NCBI GenBank assembly: GCA_016592635.1
Contig: AP023240.1
Location: 868,001-932,000, forward strand
Direction: 5' to 3'
From: Methyloprofundus sp.
GTDB lineage: Bacteria; Pseudomonadota; Gammaproteobacteria; Methylococcales; Methylomonadaceae
Length of the DNA stretch: 64,000 nucleotides
This document shows, piece after piece, positions 39,105 to 48,767 of this stretch (its first letter is position 1; every line of letters begins with the position of its first letter). The position numbers and the translations under genes were made by a program. Below the pieces are notes generated by a model. That model saw only the letters and a list, made by a program, of their open reading frames with translations, made no database searches and was not told where the DNA came from.

Positions 39105-39776
39105 TTAAAAAGATACGCCAATACCACCTAGACCGCAATAGCCATCTGGATTTTTAGCTAAATATTGTTGGTGTTCATTTTCTGCATAATAAAAAGGTGG
39201 GGCAACTATTATCTCGGTGGTTATTTTACCAAAGCCGGCGGCAGTCAATTTTTGTTGATATTTTTGCAGGGATTGACGCGCAGCATCAAGTTGTTTGCTA
39301 TTGCAGGCATAAATAGCAGAACGATATTGTGTGCCGACATCATTACCTTGACGCATACCTTGAGTTGGGTTATGGGCTTGCCAAAAGAGGCTGAGCAATT
39401 GTTGGTAGCTGATTTTCTCGGGATCAAACATTACTTTGACGACTTCGGTATGTCCTGTTTGTCCTGTGCAAAGTTCTTTATAAGTGGGGTTAGGTGTCAA
39501 GCCTCCTGCATAGCCTACTGCCGTGCTGTAAATGCCTTGTTGTTGCCAGAAGAATCTTTCTGCACCCCAAAAACATCCCATAGCAAATAGACTTTCTTCG
39601 ATATGCTTTGGGAATGGCGGATAAATTGGGTTGGCAGTGATGAAGTGCTGCTCAGGAATGCTAATAGCACTAGAACGACCTGATAGAGCTTCACTTGAAG
39701 TAGGTAGTGTTAGTTTTTGTGATGAGGTAAGCATGCGATAGGTAGTGTTTCTAAAAATAGTTTTTAATTGTACCAA
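39105..39776 (-). CDS. msrA: Peptide-methionine (S)-S-oxide reductase
   Basis: A 223-residue repair enzyme reducing Met-S-sulfoxide. The catalytic Cys is in [15 protein letters not shown] (about residue 69), with [25 protein letters not shown] and [21 protein letters not shown]. The 50-residue N-terminal extension is like that of E. coli-type long MsrA and is not a clear signal peptide. C-terminal Cys GYCGLGG could be the resolving residue. Confidence 0.95.
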   Translation of the reverse strand: MVQLKTIFRNTTYRMLTSSQKLTLPTSSEALSGRSSAISIPEQHFITANPIYPPFPKHIEESLFAMGCFWGAERFFWQQQGIYSTAVGYAGGLTPNPTYKELCTGQTGHTEVVKVMFDPEKISYQQLLSLFWQAHNPTQGMRQGNDVGTQYRSAIYACNSKQLDAARQSLQKYQQKLTAAGFGKITTEIIVAPPFYYAENEHQQYLAKNPDGYCGLGGIGVSF

Positions 39777-40186
39777 TATATAAATAGGTGACGCATTTTT
39801 TTCATAATTTTAGGTGGTTATTTTTTTACTTTAATTTAATTAGTGTGTTACATGAATTTTCTTAGAAAAATAAAAATGAAGAAATTTTCAGCAATTTTCA
39901 TAGAAAAAACTATACTTCATGAAATGGCTTGAGAAGGGCGATGATATTTATAGTTTATAAATTGAGTGGGATTGGTTGTGTGCTTAATATTAAAAATTAA
40001 ATATATATACTTAATCTAAATACTAGGCATTGAATTGTTAATTATTTTTATGCTTAATTAAATAATTTAATAGTATGAGTCCCATGATCTTGTTTGTTAC
40101 ATAAGGTGCAGATATGTTGGGAAGTAAATTATTTAATAATGTGTTGTAACCTGGCTTTATTATTTTCTTGAAATAAATATAGTATT
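39777..40186. other. 410-base AT-rich intergenic region
   Basis: It lies between the start regions of msrA (minus) and a regulator gene (plus), so it should hold two promoters. The sequence is extremely AT-rich. I see no gene, no strong hairpin and no recognisable operator. Confidence 0.5.
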
Positions 40187-40591
40187 ATGAATTTGACCAT
40201 ACAAATAATTTCAAACTCTGCATCATTTAATGTGACTGTAGAAAGTGGATATGAGATTGTTAATTTCTCTAGTGATAGTACTGAGGCGTTGAAATTTTCT
40301 GAGGCAGAGAATCCTGCTATTATTTTCCTTGAATATGAAATAGCTCACAAGAATACTGAACTTTATATTAAGTCCTTGCTTAATGAATCTCCAGATAGTA
40401 AAGTTATTCTTGCAGGAAAAAATTTGCCAGATAGCATTATTGTAGATTGTTTACTATCTGGCCTGTATGGTTATGTGGAGATGACAGATATCAATCAGTT
40501 GTTTAATAAGGTGGTTAGATTGGTTGGGCAGGGTGAGGCGTGGGTAAGTCGACGGCTTGTAGGCTTATTAATTGAGAGGTTTCGTGACTAG
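40187..40591 (+). CDS. Receiver-like protein lacking a DNA-binding domain
   Basis: A 134-residue protein with the secondary-structure pattern of a NarL-type receiver and the linker phrase GQGEAWVSRRLVGLLIERF seen after such receivers, but ending where the HTH should begin. The phospho-acceptor position after the third strand reads IIFLEYE, with Glu rather than Asp, and the later Thr and Lys positions (VILAGK, GYVEMTD) are changed. It is therefore a pseudo-receiver that cannot be phosphorylated normally. The end overlaps the start of the next regulator gene by eight bases. A role as partner or decoy of that regulator is inferred. Confidence 0.6.
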   Translation: MNLTIQIISNSASFNVTVESGYEIVNFSSDSTEALKFSEAENPAIIFLEYEIAHKNTELYIKSLLNESPDSKVILAGKNLPDSIIVDCLLSGLYGYVEMTDINQLFNKVVRLVGQGEAWVSRRLVGLLIERFRD

Positions 40592-41243
40592 TATCATTAT
40601 TGCTCATAAAGATAAAGACAGCTTACGCTTTTGGGTTGATGCTTTAAATCCTATATACCCTTTAATCTTTATTGATAATATTGCAACGATATTATCAAAT
40701 GACCAATATCACGATAAAAGTGTTTTATTATTACTAGACGCTGCTTTAATTGATGAAATTAAACAGTTAACATTGATCTGTGAATGTATTGATAAAGTCA
40801 TCTTGGTTGGTGAGGGTGTTTCTGATGACCAACAAGTGCAATTTATTCAACAAGGTGCTTTGGGTTATTCTGATATAGCAATTGAGCAGCAATTAATGGA
40901 ACGTGCAATTCAAGGCGTTTTAAATAATGAAATTTGGTTAAAACGACACCTTATCCCTCAAATACTAAAAGGTGTGGTCAGAAAAAAAAAGCTATCTAGA
41001 AGCCAAGATAAATTTCATCAAGGGACACAGCAGATACAGGCTGTTTTAACTGAGCGTGAAGTTGAAGTGATGGAGTTGGTTTATAGTGGCGAAGATAACT
41101 TAACGATTGCTAATGTCCTAAGTATAAGCAACCGTACTGTCAAGGCTCATTTAAGTGCCATCTATCGAAAACTGGATGTACAGGATCGATTTCAACTGTT
41201 AGTGTTTTTAAAAAATATACATATTAGTCATTTATCATCCTAA
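40584..41243 (+). CDS. LuxR/NarL-family regulator with degenerate receiver
   Basis: A 219-residue protein if started at GTG 40584, which has GAGAGG at 40574-40579 in front; a TTG at 40572 is possible but overlaps that site. The N-terminal domain is a divergent receiver (VLLLLDAALIDE retains one Asp). The C-terminal HTH (about 150-210) is a clear GerE/LuxR type: LTEREVEVMELV, NLTIANVLSISNRTVKAHLS and AIYRKLDVQDRFQLLVF. No sensor kinase is nearby. Its stop is about 100 bases before the IS630 element. Confidence 0.75.
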   Translation: MTSIIIAHKDKDSLRFWVDALNPIYPLIFIDNIATILSNDQYHDKSVLLLLDAALIDEIKQLTLICECIDKVILVGEGVSDDQQVQFIQQGALGYSDIAIEQQLMERAIQGVLNNEIWLKRHLIPQILKGVVRKKKLSRSQDKFHQGTQQIQAVLTEREVEVMELVYSGEDNLTIANVLSISNRTVKAHLSAIYRKLDVQDRFQLLVFLKNIHISHLSS

Positions 41244-41455
41244 TTCAAACTATATTTATAAGCCTCTTTGTCCGTGTACAAATTGTTATGTAATTGACAC
41301 TAACATTATTGATACTATGTCATAGTAACCATTTAATAGTGTTGCTAGTACCTCGCCCTCTAAATAATTAATAAATAAATTATCAGTCCAGCTTCTATTC
41401 TGGTAACCTTAACATAGTCTATATTATTCCGTATCGAATCCACCAACAGGAAGTC

Positions 41456-42639
41456 ATGAGAACCCCCAAATTTCCAGTTACATTAAAAGATGATGAACGC
41501 GAAGAGCTCGAAAAAATAACTCGCCAACAGACAGCAAAATCGAGCATGGTATTACGAGCCAAGATTATCTTATTAGCAAACTCAGGCATGAAATATCAGA
41601 ATATTGCGCAAAAACTTGATGTACAGAATAATATAATTACGAACTGGACTGCACGTTGGCACGAACTAGCAAACAAGCCAGTCCGGGAGAGGCTTCAGGA
41701 TCTTCCGCGCCCAGGCACTCCAGATACATTTACCCCCGAACAACTGTGTCGAATAATTGCACTTTCCTGTGAAAAGCCTGAAGACTATGATCGTCCCATC
41801 ACTCATTGGACACATAGAGAATTGGCGGAAGAAGCGATCAAACAAGGTATTGTCGAGACTATTTCAGCAAATCATTTAGGCCGTCTTTTAAAAAAAACGA
41901 CTTAAAACCTCATCTTAGCCAATACTGGCTCAATGCAAAAGCGGATGAGCGAAAAGAAGAAAGAATCACAGATATTTGTAACCTTTATGCAAATTCTCTG
42001 AAAACGCCAGAAGAACTTTTTATCAGTGTTGATGAAATGACAGGTATTCAGGCATTGGAACGAATTTCCCCCGATTTGCCAATGAGAGCGGGTCAAGTTC
42101 AATCTATCGAATTTGAATATGAGCGTCATGGCACGCAAACACTTTTAGGAGGGTTTAATGTGGCAACAGGAGTTATAGATGGTTTGATTCAAGAGACACG
42201 AACTGAGATCGATTTTGTTGAGTCGATCAAATATCTGATTGAGAAAAACCCAGAAAAGAAAGTTTATCATTTTATCGCTGACCAATTAAATACCCATAAA
42301 TCGGAAACTCTTGTGCGCTTTGTTGCAGACTTTTGTAATGACACTCAAGAGCTTGGAGTGAAAGGTAAAAGTGGCATATTACAATCCATGAAAACACGGG
42401 AGGAGTACCTGATGATAGGCAATAGGCGCATTGTATTTCACTATACACCTAAGCATGCTTCATGGATGAACCAGATTGAAATCTGGTTTGGAATATTAAT
42501 GAAAAAAGTCATCAGGCGAGGCAATTTTGTTTCACAGCAGGACTTGAAAGACAAAATTCAAAATTTCATGGATTACTTTAATGAAACGATGGCCAAACCA
42601 TTCAAATGGACATACAAAGGGAAGGCGTTGACCGCATAG
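41456..42639 (+). CDS. IS630 transposase, two frames joined by -1 frameshift
   Basis: The first frame (41456-41905, 149 residues) encodes the helix-turn-helix DNA-binding part (GMKYQNIAQKLDVQNNIITNW). The second (read from about 41899, first ATG 42037, to 42639) encodes the DDE catalytic part: ISVDEMTGIQALER (first Asp), HFIADQLNTHKS (second Asp) and NQIEIWFGILMKK (Glu). Before the first ATG the second frame is open and reads DLKPHLSQYW, continuing the first without loss. The A8 run at 41890-41897 forms A-AAA-AAA in the zero frame, a canonical -1 slippery site, so a fused protein of about 394 residues is likely. Confidence 0.85.
41890..41897 (+). other. Programmed -1 frameshift site in the transposase
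   Basis: Eight A residues, phased A-AAA-AAA relative to the upstream frame, precede the zero-frame stop TAA at 41903-41905. A simple sequencing or replication slip in the A-run would give the same picture, but the retention of intact protein on both sides favours a functional shift. Confidence 0.6.
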
Positions 42640-42647
42640 ATATATTA

Positions 42648-42908
42648 TTAATTATTTAAGGGGTACGGTACTAGTGACTCGTAATATAAGTTTTCCATTG
42701 TTTCAATCGGTTGTTCAACTAATAAGCTTATAATTTTATCGGCGTGCTCGGTTATGGTACTTAGCATTTCTGCAGAGAGTGTCATACTCTTGTCTAAAAT
42801 GGCTATTAGTGCATGGTTGAGATTGGAAAATGCTTCCACTGTTACTTTTTCCGGGTTATCTATAAAAAACTGTAAAGCATTTTGTGTGCGAGAACTAAGG
42901 TCTGTCAC
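42648..42908 (-). pseudogene. Small helical protein gene truncated by the IS630 insertion
   Basis: The present frame encodes 86 residues, but the last eight (LVPYPLNN) come from the terminal repeat of the insertion sequence. Removing the element and one TA copy restores a frame that runs on through the left flank (from 41345 downward) for about 19 more codons to a TAA at 41286-41288, giving a protein of about 98 residues. The remaining part is helical (FSNLNHALIAILDKSMTL), slightly reminiscent of phasin-like helical proteins. No function is known. Confidence 0.6.
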
Positions 42909-43021
42909 GTTGGTAACTAGCTGTTGATAGTCTGCTTTATGATGCAGAAATGTCGTTAGAAATAAATAGTTATGATGTGCAATAACTGCCTAGATTATTG
43001 CATTAAGGTTAAATAAAATGC

Positions 43022-44005
43022 ATGACTAATATATACACAATAAATAATTTACAGTTTCAATATGCTACTAAAGTAGCTTTGTCACTGGATCGTATATGTA
43101 TTCGTAAAGGTAAAGCAACTGCATTAATTGGAGCGAATGGCTCTGGAAAAAGTACTTTATTAAAGATACTCGCTTTTTTAGAAGTACCAAAGCAAGGCAA
43201 TATAGAGTTCAATGGGCGGCAGGTAAGTAACAGCAAATTAACTCACTATAGGCGGCGGGTAGGTTTTTTGGCACAAAAGCCATTTATGTTGCGGGGTACA
43301 GTCTATGATAATATTGACTTGGCTCTAAAAATTCAGGGTAAAAAGCACAGATCACAGAAAATTCAGCAAGTCTTAGAGCAACTCAATATTACCCATTTTG
43401 CCAAGCAAGCAGCTAAACAATTATCGGGTGGTGAAGCGCAAAAAGTGGCTTTAGCACGGATATTGGTGCTAAAGCCCGAGGTATTATTGCTTGATGAGCC
43501 ATTTAGTTACTTGGATCAAAGTAGTGCTTGTGATTTAGAATTATTTTTACAGCATTACACGCAAGAAGCAGGGCATACATTAGTTTTTAGTACTCATGAC
43601 CGGATGCAGGGCGTTGCATTAGCAGATGATGTATTGGCACTTGCTGATGGTAGGCAAGTGCAAAGCCCTTTGCTTAATGTGTTTCCTGGCACGCTTGTCG
43701 GCAATACATTTTACAGTGAAGCTATGCAGATTATTGTTGATGATATCGGAGCTACAGGGGGGCATGCTTCAATTAACCCTCAAGATATTATTTTATCAGC
43801 CGATGCTTTAATAGAAAGCGAGCATAATACGATGCAAGGGCGAGTGTTTTTGATCGCTGATGAGTGCGGGCAGGTGCGAGTCAGTGTTGATACCGGGGTG
43901 GTATTTCAAGTATTGATTAGTTATCAGACTTTATATGCATTGGATATAAAGTTTGGCGAGCGTGTTTGGGTTAATTTTAAAGCAGCTGCAGTGGTGGTGT
44001 TTTGA
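43022..44005 (+). CDS. Tungstate/molybdate-type ABC transporter ATP-binding protein (orphan)
   Basis: A 327-residue ABC ATPase. Walker A is GANGSGKSTLLK (about 37-48), the signature is KQLSGGEAQKVALARIL, Walker B is VLLLDEPFSYLDQ, and FSTHDRMQG holds the switch His. Residues about 240-327 form a TOBE-like regulatory domain as in TupC/ModC oxyanion transporters. No permease or binding protein gene is adjacent, so the partners must be elsewhere or the gene is a remnant. Molybdate supply would matter for NarG, but that link is only an inference. Confidence 0.78.
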   Translation: MTNIYTINNLQFQYATKVALSLDRICIRKGKATALIGANGSGKSTLLKILAFLEVPKQGNIEFNGRQVSNSKLTHYRRRVGFLAQKPFMLRGTVYDNIDLALKIQGKKHRSQKIQQVLEQLNITHFAKQAAKQLSGGEAQKVALARILVLKPEVLLLDEPFSYLDQSSACDLELFLQHYTQEAGHTLVFSTHDRMQGVALADDVLALADGRQVQSPLLNVFPGTLVGNTFYSEAMQIIVDDIGATGGHASINPQDIILSADALIESEHNTMQGRVFLIADECGQVRVSVDTGVVFQVLISYQTLYALDIKFGERVWVNFKAAAVVVF

Positions 44006-44208
44006 GTAAGGATAAATCGGCTGGTGTTAAATCAGCAAAGGTGGTGAAGTTACCTGGCCCAATGCGTATGGTGTGGGGAGCATTAGCTGCTTATTGGCTA
44101 AGGGATATTATTCATCCTGCCTTTACCATTATTGCATTGATGATTTTGCTGATGATTCCCGTGTTGATTGCTGACCGACTTTTCCCTAAAACTAGGCATG
44201 ATGCTTAA
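44002..44208 (+). CDS. Small single-span membrane protein
   Basis: A 68-residue protein with a basic N-terminus (about 1-20) and one strong membrane helix (about 37-60, IIHPAFTIIALMILLMIPVL). The start is TTG 44002, overlapping the ABC gene stop by four bases (TTGA), so it depends on translation of that gene. I do not recognise a family. Confidence 0.55.
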   Translation: MSKDKSAGVKSAKVVKLPGPMRMVWGALAAYWLRDIIHPAFTIIALMILLMIPVLIADRLFPKTRHDA

Positions 44209-44230
44209 TTTATTGTAGGAAGGAATAACG

Positions 44231-44545
44231 ATGGTATTTATGACAGAACCAGTTGCATATCATAAAACTGCATTATCTGATCTTCAAGGTGCATGGAGTG
44301 GTTTGAGGTCAGTAATTGTTGAAAATTTTGGTTTTTCTGGTGCAGATAAATTATTGTTTCATGTTGATGAGGCTATGAGTTGGGAATGCGTGAGAAACCT
44401 TAAATTAATGCAAGAAACTTTTCTTTTGGTGCAGAATATATCTGTGCAAACCAAGGCTCCTGAGGAAATTATTGAGATGGTTGATGTGGTAAGAAGTAGC
44501 TTGGATGATGTTTTTTCTGCGATTAAAGAGGGTGAGAAATTGTGA
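44231..44545 (+). CDS. Hypothetical protein
   Basis: A 104-residue soluble, mostly helical protein with a strong AGGAAGGA ribosome site just ahead of the ATG. No family recognised. No transmembrane segment or known catalytic motif is present. It lies 22 bases after the small membrane protein gene and is probably on the same transcript. Confidence 0.6.
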   Translation: MVFMTEPVAYHKTALSDLQGAWSGLRSVIVENFGFSGADKLLFHVDEAMSWECVRNLKLMQETFLLVQNISVQTKAPEEIIEMVDVVRSSLDDVFSAIKEGEKL

Positions 44546-44634
44546 AATATTTAGAAGGTATGTCTATTACTATGGCATTGGTTAATGGAGCTTTATATCA
44601 GGAGTTTAGTTTTTTGATAGTAGATAAAATATGA
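44542..44634 (+). CDS. Possible 30-codon micro-ORF overlapping both neighbours
   Basis: A frame from GTG 44542 to TGA 44634 overlaps the stop of the gene before it (GTGA) and the start of the gene after it (ATGA), each by four bases. It encodes VKYLEGMSITMALVNGALYQ plus ten more residues. The exact coupling on both sides is suggestive of a translated bridge; length and lack of homology information leave it uncertain. Confidence 0.35.
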   Translation: MKYLEGMSITMALVNGALYQEFSFLIVDKI

Positions 44635-44978
44635 GTAGATATTCAAAAAAGCAACAAGCTTCACCTTCACCAGAAACCCAAGATCAGTCTGTAAAAATTG
44701 CTAAGGCAACGCAACGGCCAGGGCAAACTAAAGAACAAACTAAGTTAATTGCCCAAGGGATTCAAAAGGGTATTGAGCAGTACAAAAAACAACAAAAAGA
44801 AAAGTCACGCGAATTAAACAAAAAGCTTAAAAAAGTATCCGGGCAAATAAATCAACATGATGAGCTTGTTGCAGAGACAGAAATAGCAACTCATGATGTT
44901 ATCTATCGCCAGCATTGGCTTCCTTGGCTATTGTTGTTGGTAAGTTGGCTTGGATTTATCTGGTATATATTTAAATAA
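44631..44978 (+). CDS. DUF2956-family membrane-anchored protein
   Basis: A 115-residue protein with a charged Lys/Gln-rich N-terminal part and one C-terminal membrane helix (about 93-113, WLPWLLLLVSWLGFIWYIF). The phrase SKKQQASPSPETQDQ followed by AKATQRPGQTKEQTKLIAQG is characteristic of DUF2956, found in many gammaproteobacteria. Its function is not known. Confidence 0.78.
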   Translation: MSRYSKKQQASPSPETQDQSVKIAKATQRPGQTKEQTKLIAQGIQKGIEQYKKQQKEKSRELNKKLKKVSGQINQHDELVAETEIATHDVIYRQHWLPWLLLLVSWLGFIWYIFK

Positions 44979-45166
44979 TTTATGTGATAGTCAATTTTTG
45001 ACTTATAAGTAGTTGCTTCATATTTATTTTTTGGCAGTTAGAATATCAATAGGCATGCTCTAGAGTAATTTTTTGTGAGTTAGCCCAGAAATATCAATTC
45101 TAGTTGGAATAATTGTTAGCTAATCTGTATTATGAGGGTATTAATTCTAAGTAGGACAATGATGCT

Positions 45167-45553
45167 ATGGAACAGAGAAAAAGGCCGCTTTCGCCGCATT
45201 TGCAGGTATATAGACTTCCACTAACCGCAGTCATATCAGTCACGCATAGAATGACTGGCGTGTTGTTGGCTGCTGGCCTAGTGTTATTTGTCGTCAGCTT
45301 AGCAATGATCCAAGATGGAGAACGCAGTTTTACAGCGATGCAACAGTTTATTCAGCAGCCCTTTGTTGAAATAGCTTTATGGTTGATGGTGTATGCCTTA
45401 TTTTTTCATCTTTGTCATGGTGTGCGCCATTTGATATGGGATGCAGGCGAGGGCTATGATAAGGTGCTAATGAATTATTACATTATATTAGAGTTATTTG
45501 CCTCTATTGCAATCACCTTTATCAGTTTCTTATTTGTTAATTTAGGGGGTTAA
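45167..45553 (+). CDS. sdhC: Succinate dehydrogenase cytochrome b556 subunit
   Basis: A 128-residue membrane anchor with three helices. The start RPLSPHLQVYRLPLTAVISV and SVTHRMTGVLLAAGL (quinone-site Ser and Arg) are typical; the haem-ligand His lies in LFFHLCHGVRHLIWD. It opens the sdhCDAB operon; complex II links the TCA cycle to the quinone pool. Confidence 0.96.
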   Translation: MEQRKRPLSPHLQVYRLPLTAVISVTHRMTGVLLAAGLVLFVVSLAMIQDGERSFTAMQQFIQQPFVEIALWLMVYALFFHLCHGVRHLIWDAGEGYDKVLMNYYIILELFASIAITFISFLFVNLGG

Positions 45554-45555
45554 AA

Positions 45556-45939
45556 ATGGCATATAGAACTCCTTTAGCTAAAGCGCGTGGACTGGGTTCG
45601 GCAAAAAGTGGCACCCGCCATTGGTGGATGCAGCGGGTCACAGCTGTGGCTTTAATTCCTCTATCATTTTGGTTTATTCTGTTTTTACAACAGCTTTTTC
45701 AAGCGACTTACCCTGAAATGAAGCAGTGGCTAGCAAGCCCTGTTAACCTCGCACTATTACTTGCTTGGGCATTGGTAGGTTTTTATCATGCCGCATTAGG
45801 TATACAAGTTGTTATTGAAGATTATCTAAGCCCTGAATGGCTTAAAATTGTATCAATTTGGCTCGTTAAATTAGCTTTTACAGGTGCTGCATTGGCAACA
45901 CTTGCTTATGCTATTGGTATCGCTATTGCCGCAGGATAG
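45556..45939 (+). CDS. sdhD: Succinate dehydrogenase membrane anchor subunit
   Basis: A 127-residue protein with three membrane helices. GTRHWWMQRVTAVALIPLSF at the N-terminus and FYHAALGIQVVIEDYL with the haem His and quinone-site Tyr-like region identify it as SdhD of the E. coli-type enzyme. It starts two bases after sdhC. Confidence 0.95.
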   Translation: MAYRTPLAKARGLGSAKSGTRHWWMQRVTAVALIPLSFWFILFLQQLFQATYPEMKQWLASPVNLALLLAWALVGFYHAALGIQVVIEDYLSPEWLKIVSIWLVKLAFTGAALATLAYAIGIAIAAG

Positions 45940-45947
45940 ATAACTAG

Positions 45948-47732
45948 ATGAAAGATAATTATAAAATTATTGAGCACGAACATGATGTTTTAGTTGTTGG
46001 TGCGGGTGGTGCGGGCTTACGTGCAACCTTTGGCATGGTGGAAAAAGGGTTAAAAACAGCCTGTATTTCCAAAGTATTTCCAACGCGTAGTCATACGGTA
46101 GCTGCTCAGGGTGGCATTAGTGCCGCACTTGGCAATAATGGTGAAGATGATTGGCGTTGGCATATGTATGATACCGTTAAAGGTTCTGATTGGTTAGGTG
46201 ACCAGGATGCGATTGAATATATGTGTCGTGAAGCCATTCCTGCAGTTTTGGAATTAGAGCACTATGGGGTGCCTTTTTCGCGCAATGAAGATGGCAAAAT
46301 TTATCAGCGTGCGTTTGGTGGCATGACCACGCATTTTGGTGAGGGCACTGCACAAAGAACCTGTGCGGCAGCTGATGTCACGGGGCATGCCATCTTACAT
46401 ACTCTCTATCAGCAATCACTAAAGCATGATGCCGAGTTCTTTATTGAATATATCGTCATTGATTTAATTATGGAAGATGGCGCATGTCGTGGCGTATTGG
46501 CATGGTGCTTGGACGATGGTTCTTTGCATGTTTTTAAAGCGCATACCACTATTTTGGCAACAGGGGGTTATGGGCGTTGTTTTTTCTCCTGTACTTCAGC
46601 GCATACGGTGACGGGGGATGGCAGTGCGATGGTATTGCGAGCCGGTTTACCATTACAGGATATGGAATTTATCCAATTTCATCCCACAGGAATTTATGGT
46701 GCTGGTTGTTTAATCAGTGAAGGTGTGCGGGGCGAAGGTGGCTATTTAACGAACTCTAAAGGCGAGCGCTTTATGGAGAGTTATGCGCCGCATGCAAAAG
46801 ATTTGGCCTCACGCGATGTCGTTAGTCGTGCTATTACTATGGAAGTTAATGCAGGTCGAGGTGTTGGTGCTGAACAGGATCATGCTTATTTGCATATTCA
46901 ACATTTGGATCCAGCTGTCATTCATGAGCGTTTACCTGGCATAACCGAAACAGCACGTATTTTTGCAGGGGTTGATGTGACTCAGGAACCTATCCCAGTG
47001 ATACCGACGGTACACTATAATATGGGCGGGATTCCGACTAATTATAAAGCGGAGGTTGTTACCTTGCAGGATGGTGATCCTGATAAAGTGGTTCCCGGTT
47101 TAATGGCCATTGGTGAAACAGCTTGTGTGTCAGTACATGGTGCTAACCGCTTAGGTTCTAATTCCTTATTAGACTTGGTGGTTTTTGGCCGTGCTGCAGC
47201 AATACGCTGTGCTGAATTGATAAAACCAGGCACACCGCATAAACCGTTAGCAGAAGGTGTGTATGATAAGGCGCTAGAGCGTTTTGGTGCTATTCGTTTT
47301 GCAGAAGGTAAATTGCAAACAGCAGATATTCGTTTGCAAATGCAAAAAACCATGCAAAAACATGCGTCAGTTTTTAGAACGGGCGATATGCTGGCTGAGG
47401 GCGAGCAAAAAATTGCTCAGATTCGGGATTCTTTTAGTGATGTGAAGTTAACAGATCATTCCTTAATTTGGAATACCGATTTAGTTGAAGCTCTGGAATT
47501 AACTAATTTGCTCGATTTATCGATGGTGACCATGTCAGCTGCCGCAAATCGTACTGAAAGTCGTGGCGGCCATGCGCGTGATGATTTTCCGGAAAGGGAT
47601 GATGAAAACTGGTTAAAACATTCATTATTATGGCTAGAAAATAATGCGGTAAAAATTGATTATCGACCAGTACATATGTACACCTTAACGGATGAAGTTG
47701 ATATGATTCCACCGAAAAAGAGGGTTTATTAA
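45948..47732 (+). CDS. sdhA: Succinate dehydrogenase flavoprotein subunit
   Basis: A 594-residue catalytic subunit, covalently flavinylated at the His of [18 protein letters not shown] (about residue 50). FAD-binding [15 protein letters not shown] and active-site [20 protein letters not shown], plus a late [17 protein letters not shown], are all present. Length and motifs are normal. Its stop overlaps the sdhB ATG by one base. Confidence 0.98.
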   Translation: MKDNYKIIEHEHDVLVVGAGGAGLRATFGMVEKGLKTACISKVFPTRSHTVAAQGGISAALGNNGEDDWRWHMYDTVKGSDWLGDQDAIEYMCREAIPAVLELEHYGVPFSRNEDGKIYQRAFGGMTTHFGEGTAQRTCAAADVTGHAILHTLYQQSLKHDAEFFIEYIVIDLIMEDGACRGVLAWCLDDGSLHVFKAHTTILATGGYGRCFFSCTSAHTVTGDGSAMVLRAGLPLQDMEFIQFHPTGIYGAGCLISEGVRGEGGYLTNSKGERFMESYAPHAKDLASRDVVSRAITMEVNAGRGVGAEQDHAYLHIQHLDPAVIHERLPGITETARIFAGVDVTQEPIPVIPTVHYNMGGIPTNYKAEVVTLQDGDPDKVVPGLMAIGETACVSVHGANRLGSNSLLDLVVFGRAAAIRCAELIKPGTPHKPLAEGVYDKALERFGAIRFAEGKLQTADIRLQMQKTMQKHASVFRTGDMLAEGEQKIAQIRDSFSDVKLTDHSLIWNTDLVEALELTNLLDLSMVTMSAAANRTESRGGHARDDFPERDDENWLKHSLLWLENNAVKIDYRPVHMYTLTDEVDMIPPKKRVY

Positions 47733-48517
47733 TGGTTGAATTTACTTTACCAAAAAACTCGGCTGTCAAAAAAGGCAATTTCTTTGCTGCGCCCGATGGT
47801 GCAACACGTATTAAACGAGTCGAAGTATATCGCTGGGATCCTGATACTGATGATAATCCACGGATTGATAGTTATGATATTGACTTAGACCAATGTGGTG
47901 AGATGATTTTAGATTTAATTCTGAAAATCAAAGATGAAATTGATAGTAGTTTAACGTTTAGACGTTCTTGTCGCGAAGGTGTGTGTGGTTCTTGTGCCAT
48001 GAATGTTAATGGTAAAAATACCTTGGCATGTATTAAAGCCATTGCGGATTATAAAGGTCCCATCAGAATCTTTCCATTACCGCATATGGATGTCATCAAA
48101 GATTTGGTGACAGATATGACCCACTTTTATGCACAATATGCTTCTATTAAACCTTGGATAGAGACTGAATCGGCAACTCCTGCTGATGGTGAACGATTGC
48201 AAAGTGTTGAGGAACGCAAGCAATTAGATGGCTTGTATGAATGTGTGTTGTGTGCTTGCTGTTCAACAAGTTGTCCCAGCTATTGGTGGAATAGTGAACG
48301 TTATTTAGGGCCTGCTGTATTATTACAGGCCTATCGTTGGTTAAATGATAGTCGTGATGAACATACGGGGGAACGCTTAGATGAGCTGGAAGACCCTTTT
48401 AAATTATTTCGTTGTCATACCATTATGAACTGTACTGATACTTGTCCCAAAGGATTAAATCCTGCTAAAGCGATTGGTGAAATTAAAAAAATGCTCTTAG
48501 TGCGGCAAGAAGGTTAA
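47732..48517 (+). CDS. sdhB: Succinate dehydrogenase iron-sulfur subunit
   Basis: A 261-residue protein carrying three clusters: the [2Fe-2S] site [16 protein letters not shown], the [4Fe-4S] site [16 protein letters not shown] and the [3Fe-4S] site [17 protein letters not shown]. It is about 20 residues longer than E. coli SdhB, with the extra length at the N-terminus. It passes electrons from SdhA to quinone at SdhCD. Confidence 0.97.
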   Translation: MVEFTLPKNSAVKKGNFFAAPDGATRIKRVEVYRWDPDTDDNPRIDSYDIDLDQCGEMILDLILKIKDEIDSSLTFRRSCREGVCGSCAMNVNGKNTLACIKAIADYKGPIRIFPLPHMDVIKDLVTDMTHFYAQYASIKPWIETESATPADGERLQSVEERKQLDGLYECVLCACCSTSCPSYWWNSERYLGPAVLLQAYRWLNDSRDEHTGERLDELEDPFKLFRCHTIMNCTDTCPKGLNPAKAIGEIKKMLLVRQEG

Positions 48518-48524
48518 TACTATA

Positions 48525-48767
48525 ATGCTGGACATTAAACGCCTACGTTGGCAATGTCGGCGTGGCGTTAAAGAGTTGGATGTTATTTTAAATGCTTATC
48601 TGGAACTTGAGTATATTGCAGCTACAGCTGTGGAACAGCGGGATTTTGTCGCTTTGTTAGAACTTGAAGATGACAAATTGTTAGCTTATTTTTTTTTAAA
48701 TAATGAACCCGATACAGGTGACTTGAGGGCAATCGTTGGCAAAATTCGAACCACCTTTATTCATTGA
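48525..48767 (+). CDS. sdhE: Succinate dehydrogenase flavinylation factor
   Basis: An 80-residue helical protein of the SdhE/YgfY (DUF339) family, which promotes covalent FAD attachment to SdhA. RLRWQCRRGVKELDVIL is the family signature (RRG motif). It directly follows sdhB by seven bases, making the operon sdhCDABE. Confidence 0.93.
   Translation: MLDIKRLRWQCRRGVKELDVILNAYLELEYIAATAVEQRDFVALLELEDDKLLAYFFLNNEPDTGDLRAIVGKIRTTFIH

Larger units (their letters stand above)
41348..42671 (+). mobile_element. IS630-family insertion sequence, apparently complete
   Basis: The 1324-base element is bounded by imperfect terminal inverted repeats, 41348-41374 and 42645-42671, both beginning GTACC inward and matching in 22 of 27 positions. 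It is flanked by TA at 41346-41347 and 42672-42673, the TA target duplication typical of IS630/Tc1-mariner elements. It carries one transposase in two reading frames and has inserted into a small minus-strand gene whose remains lie at 42675-42908. Confidence 0.88.
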
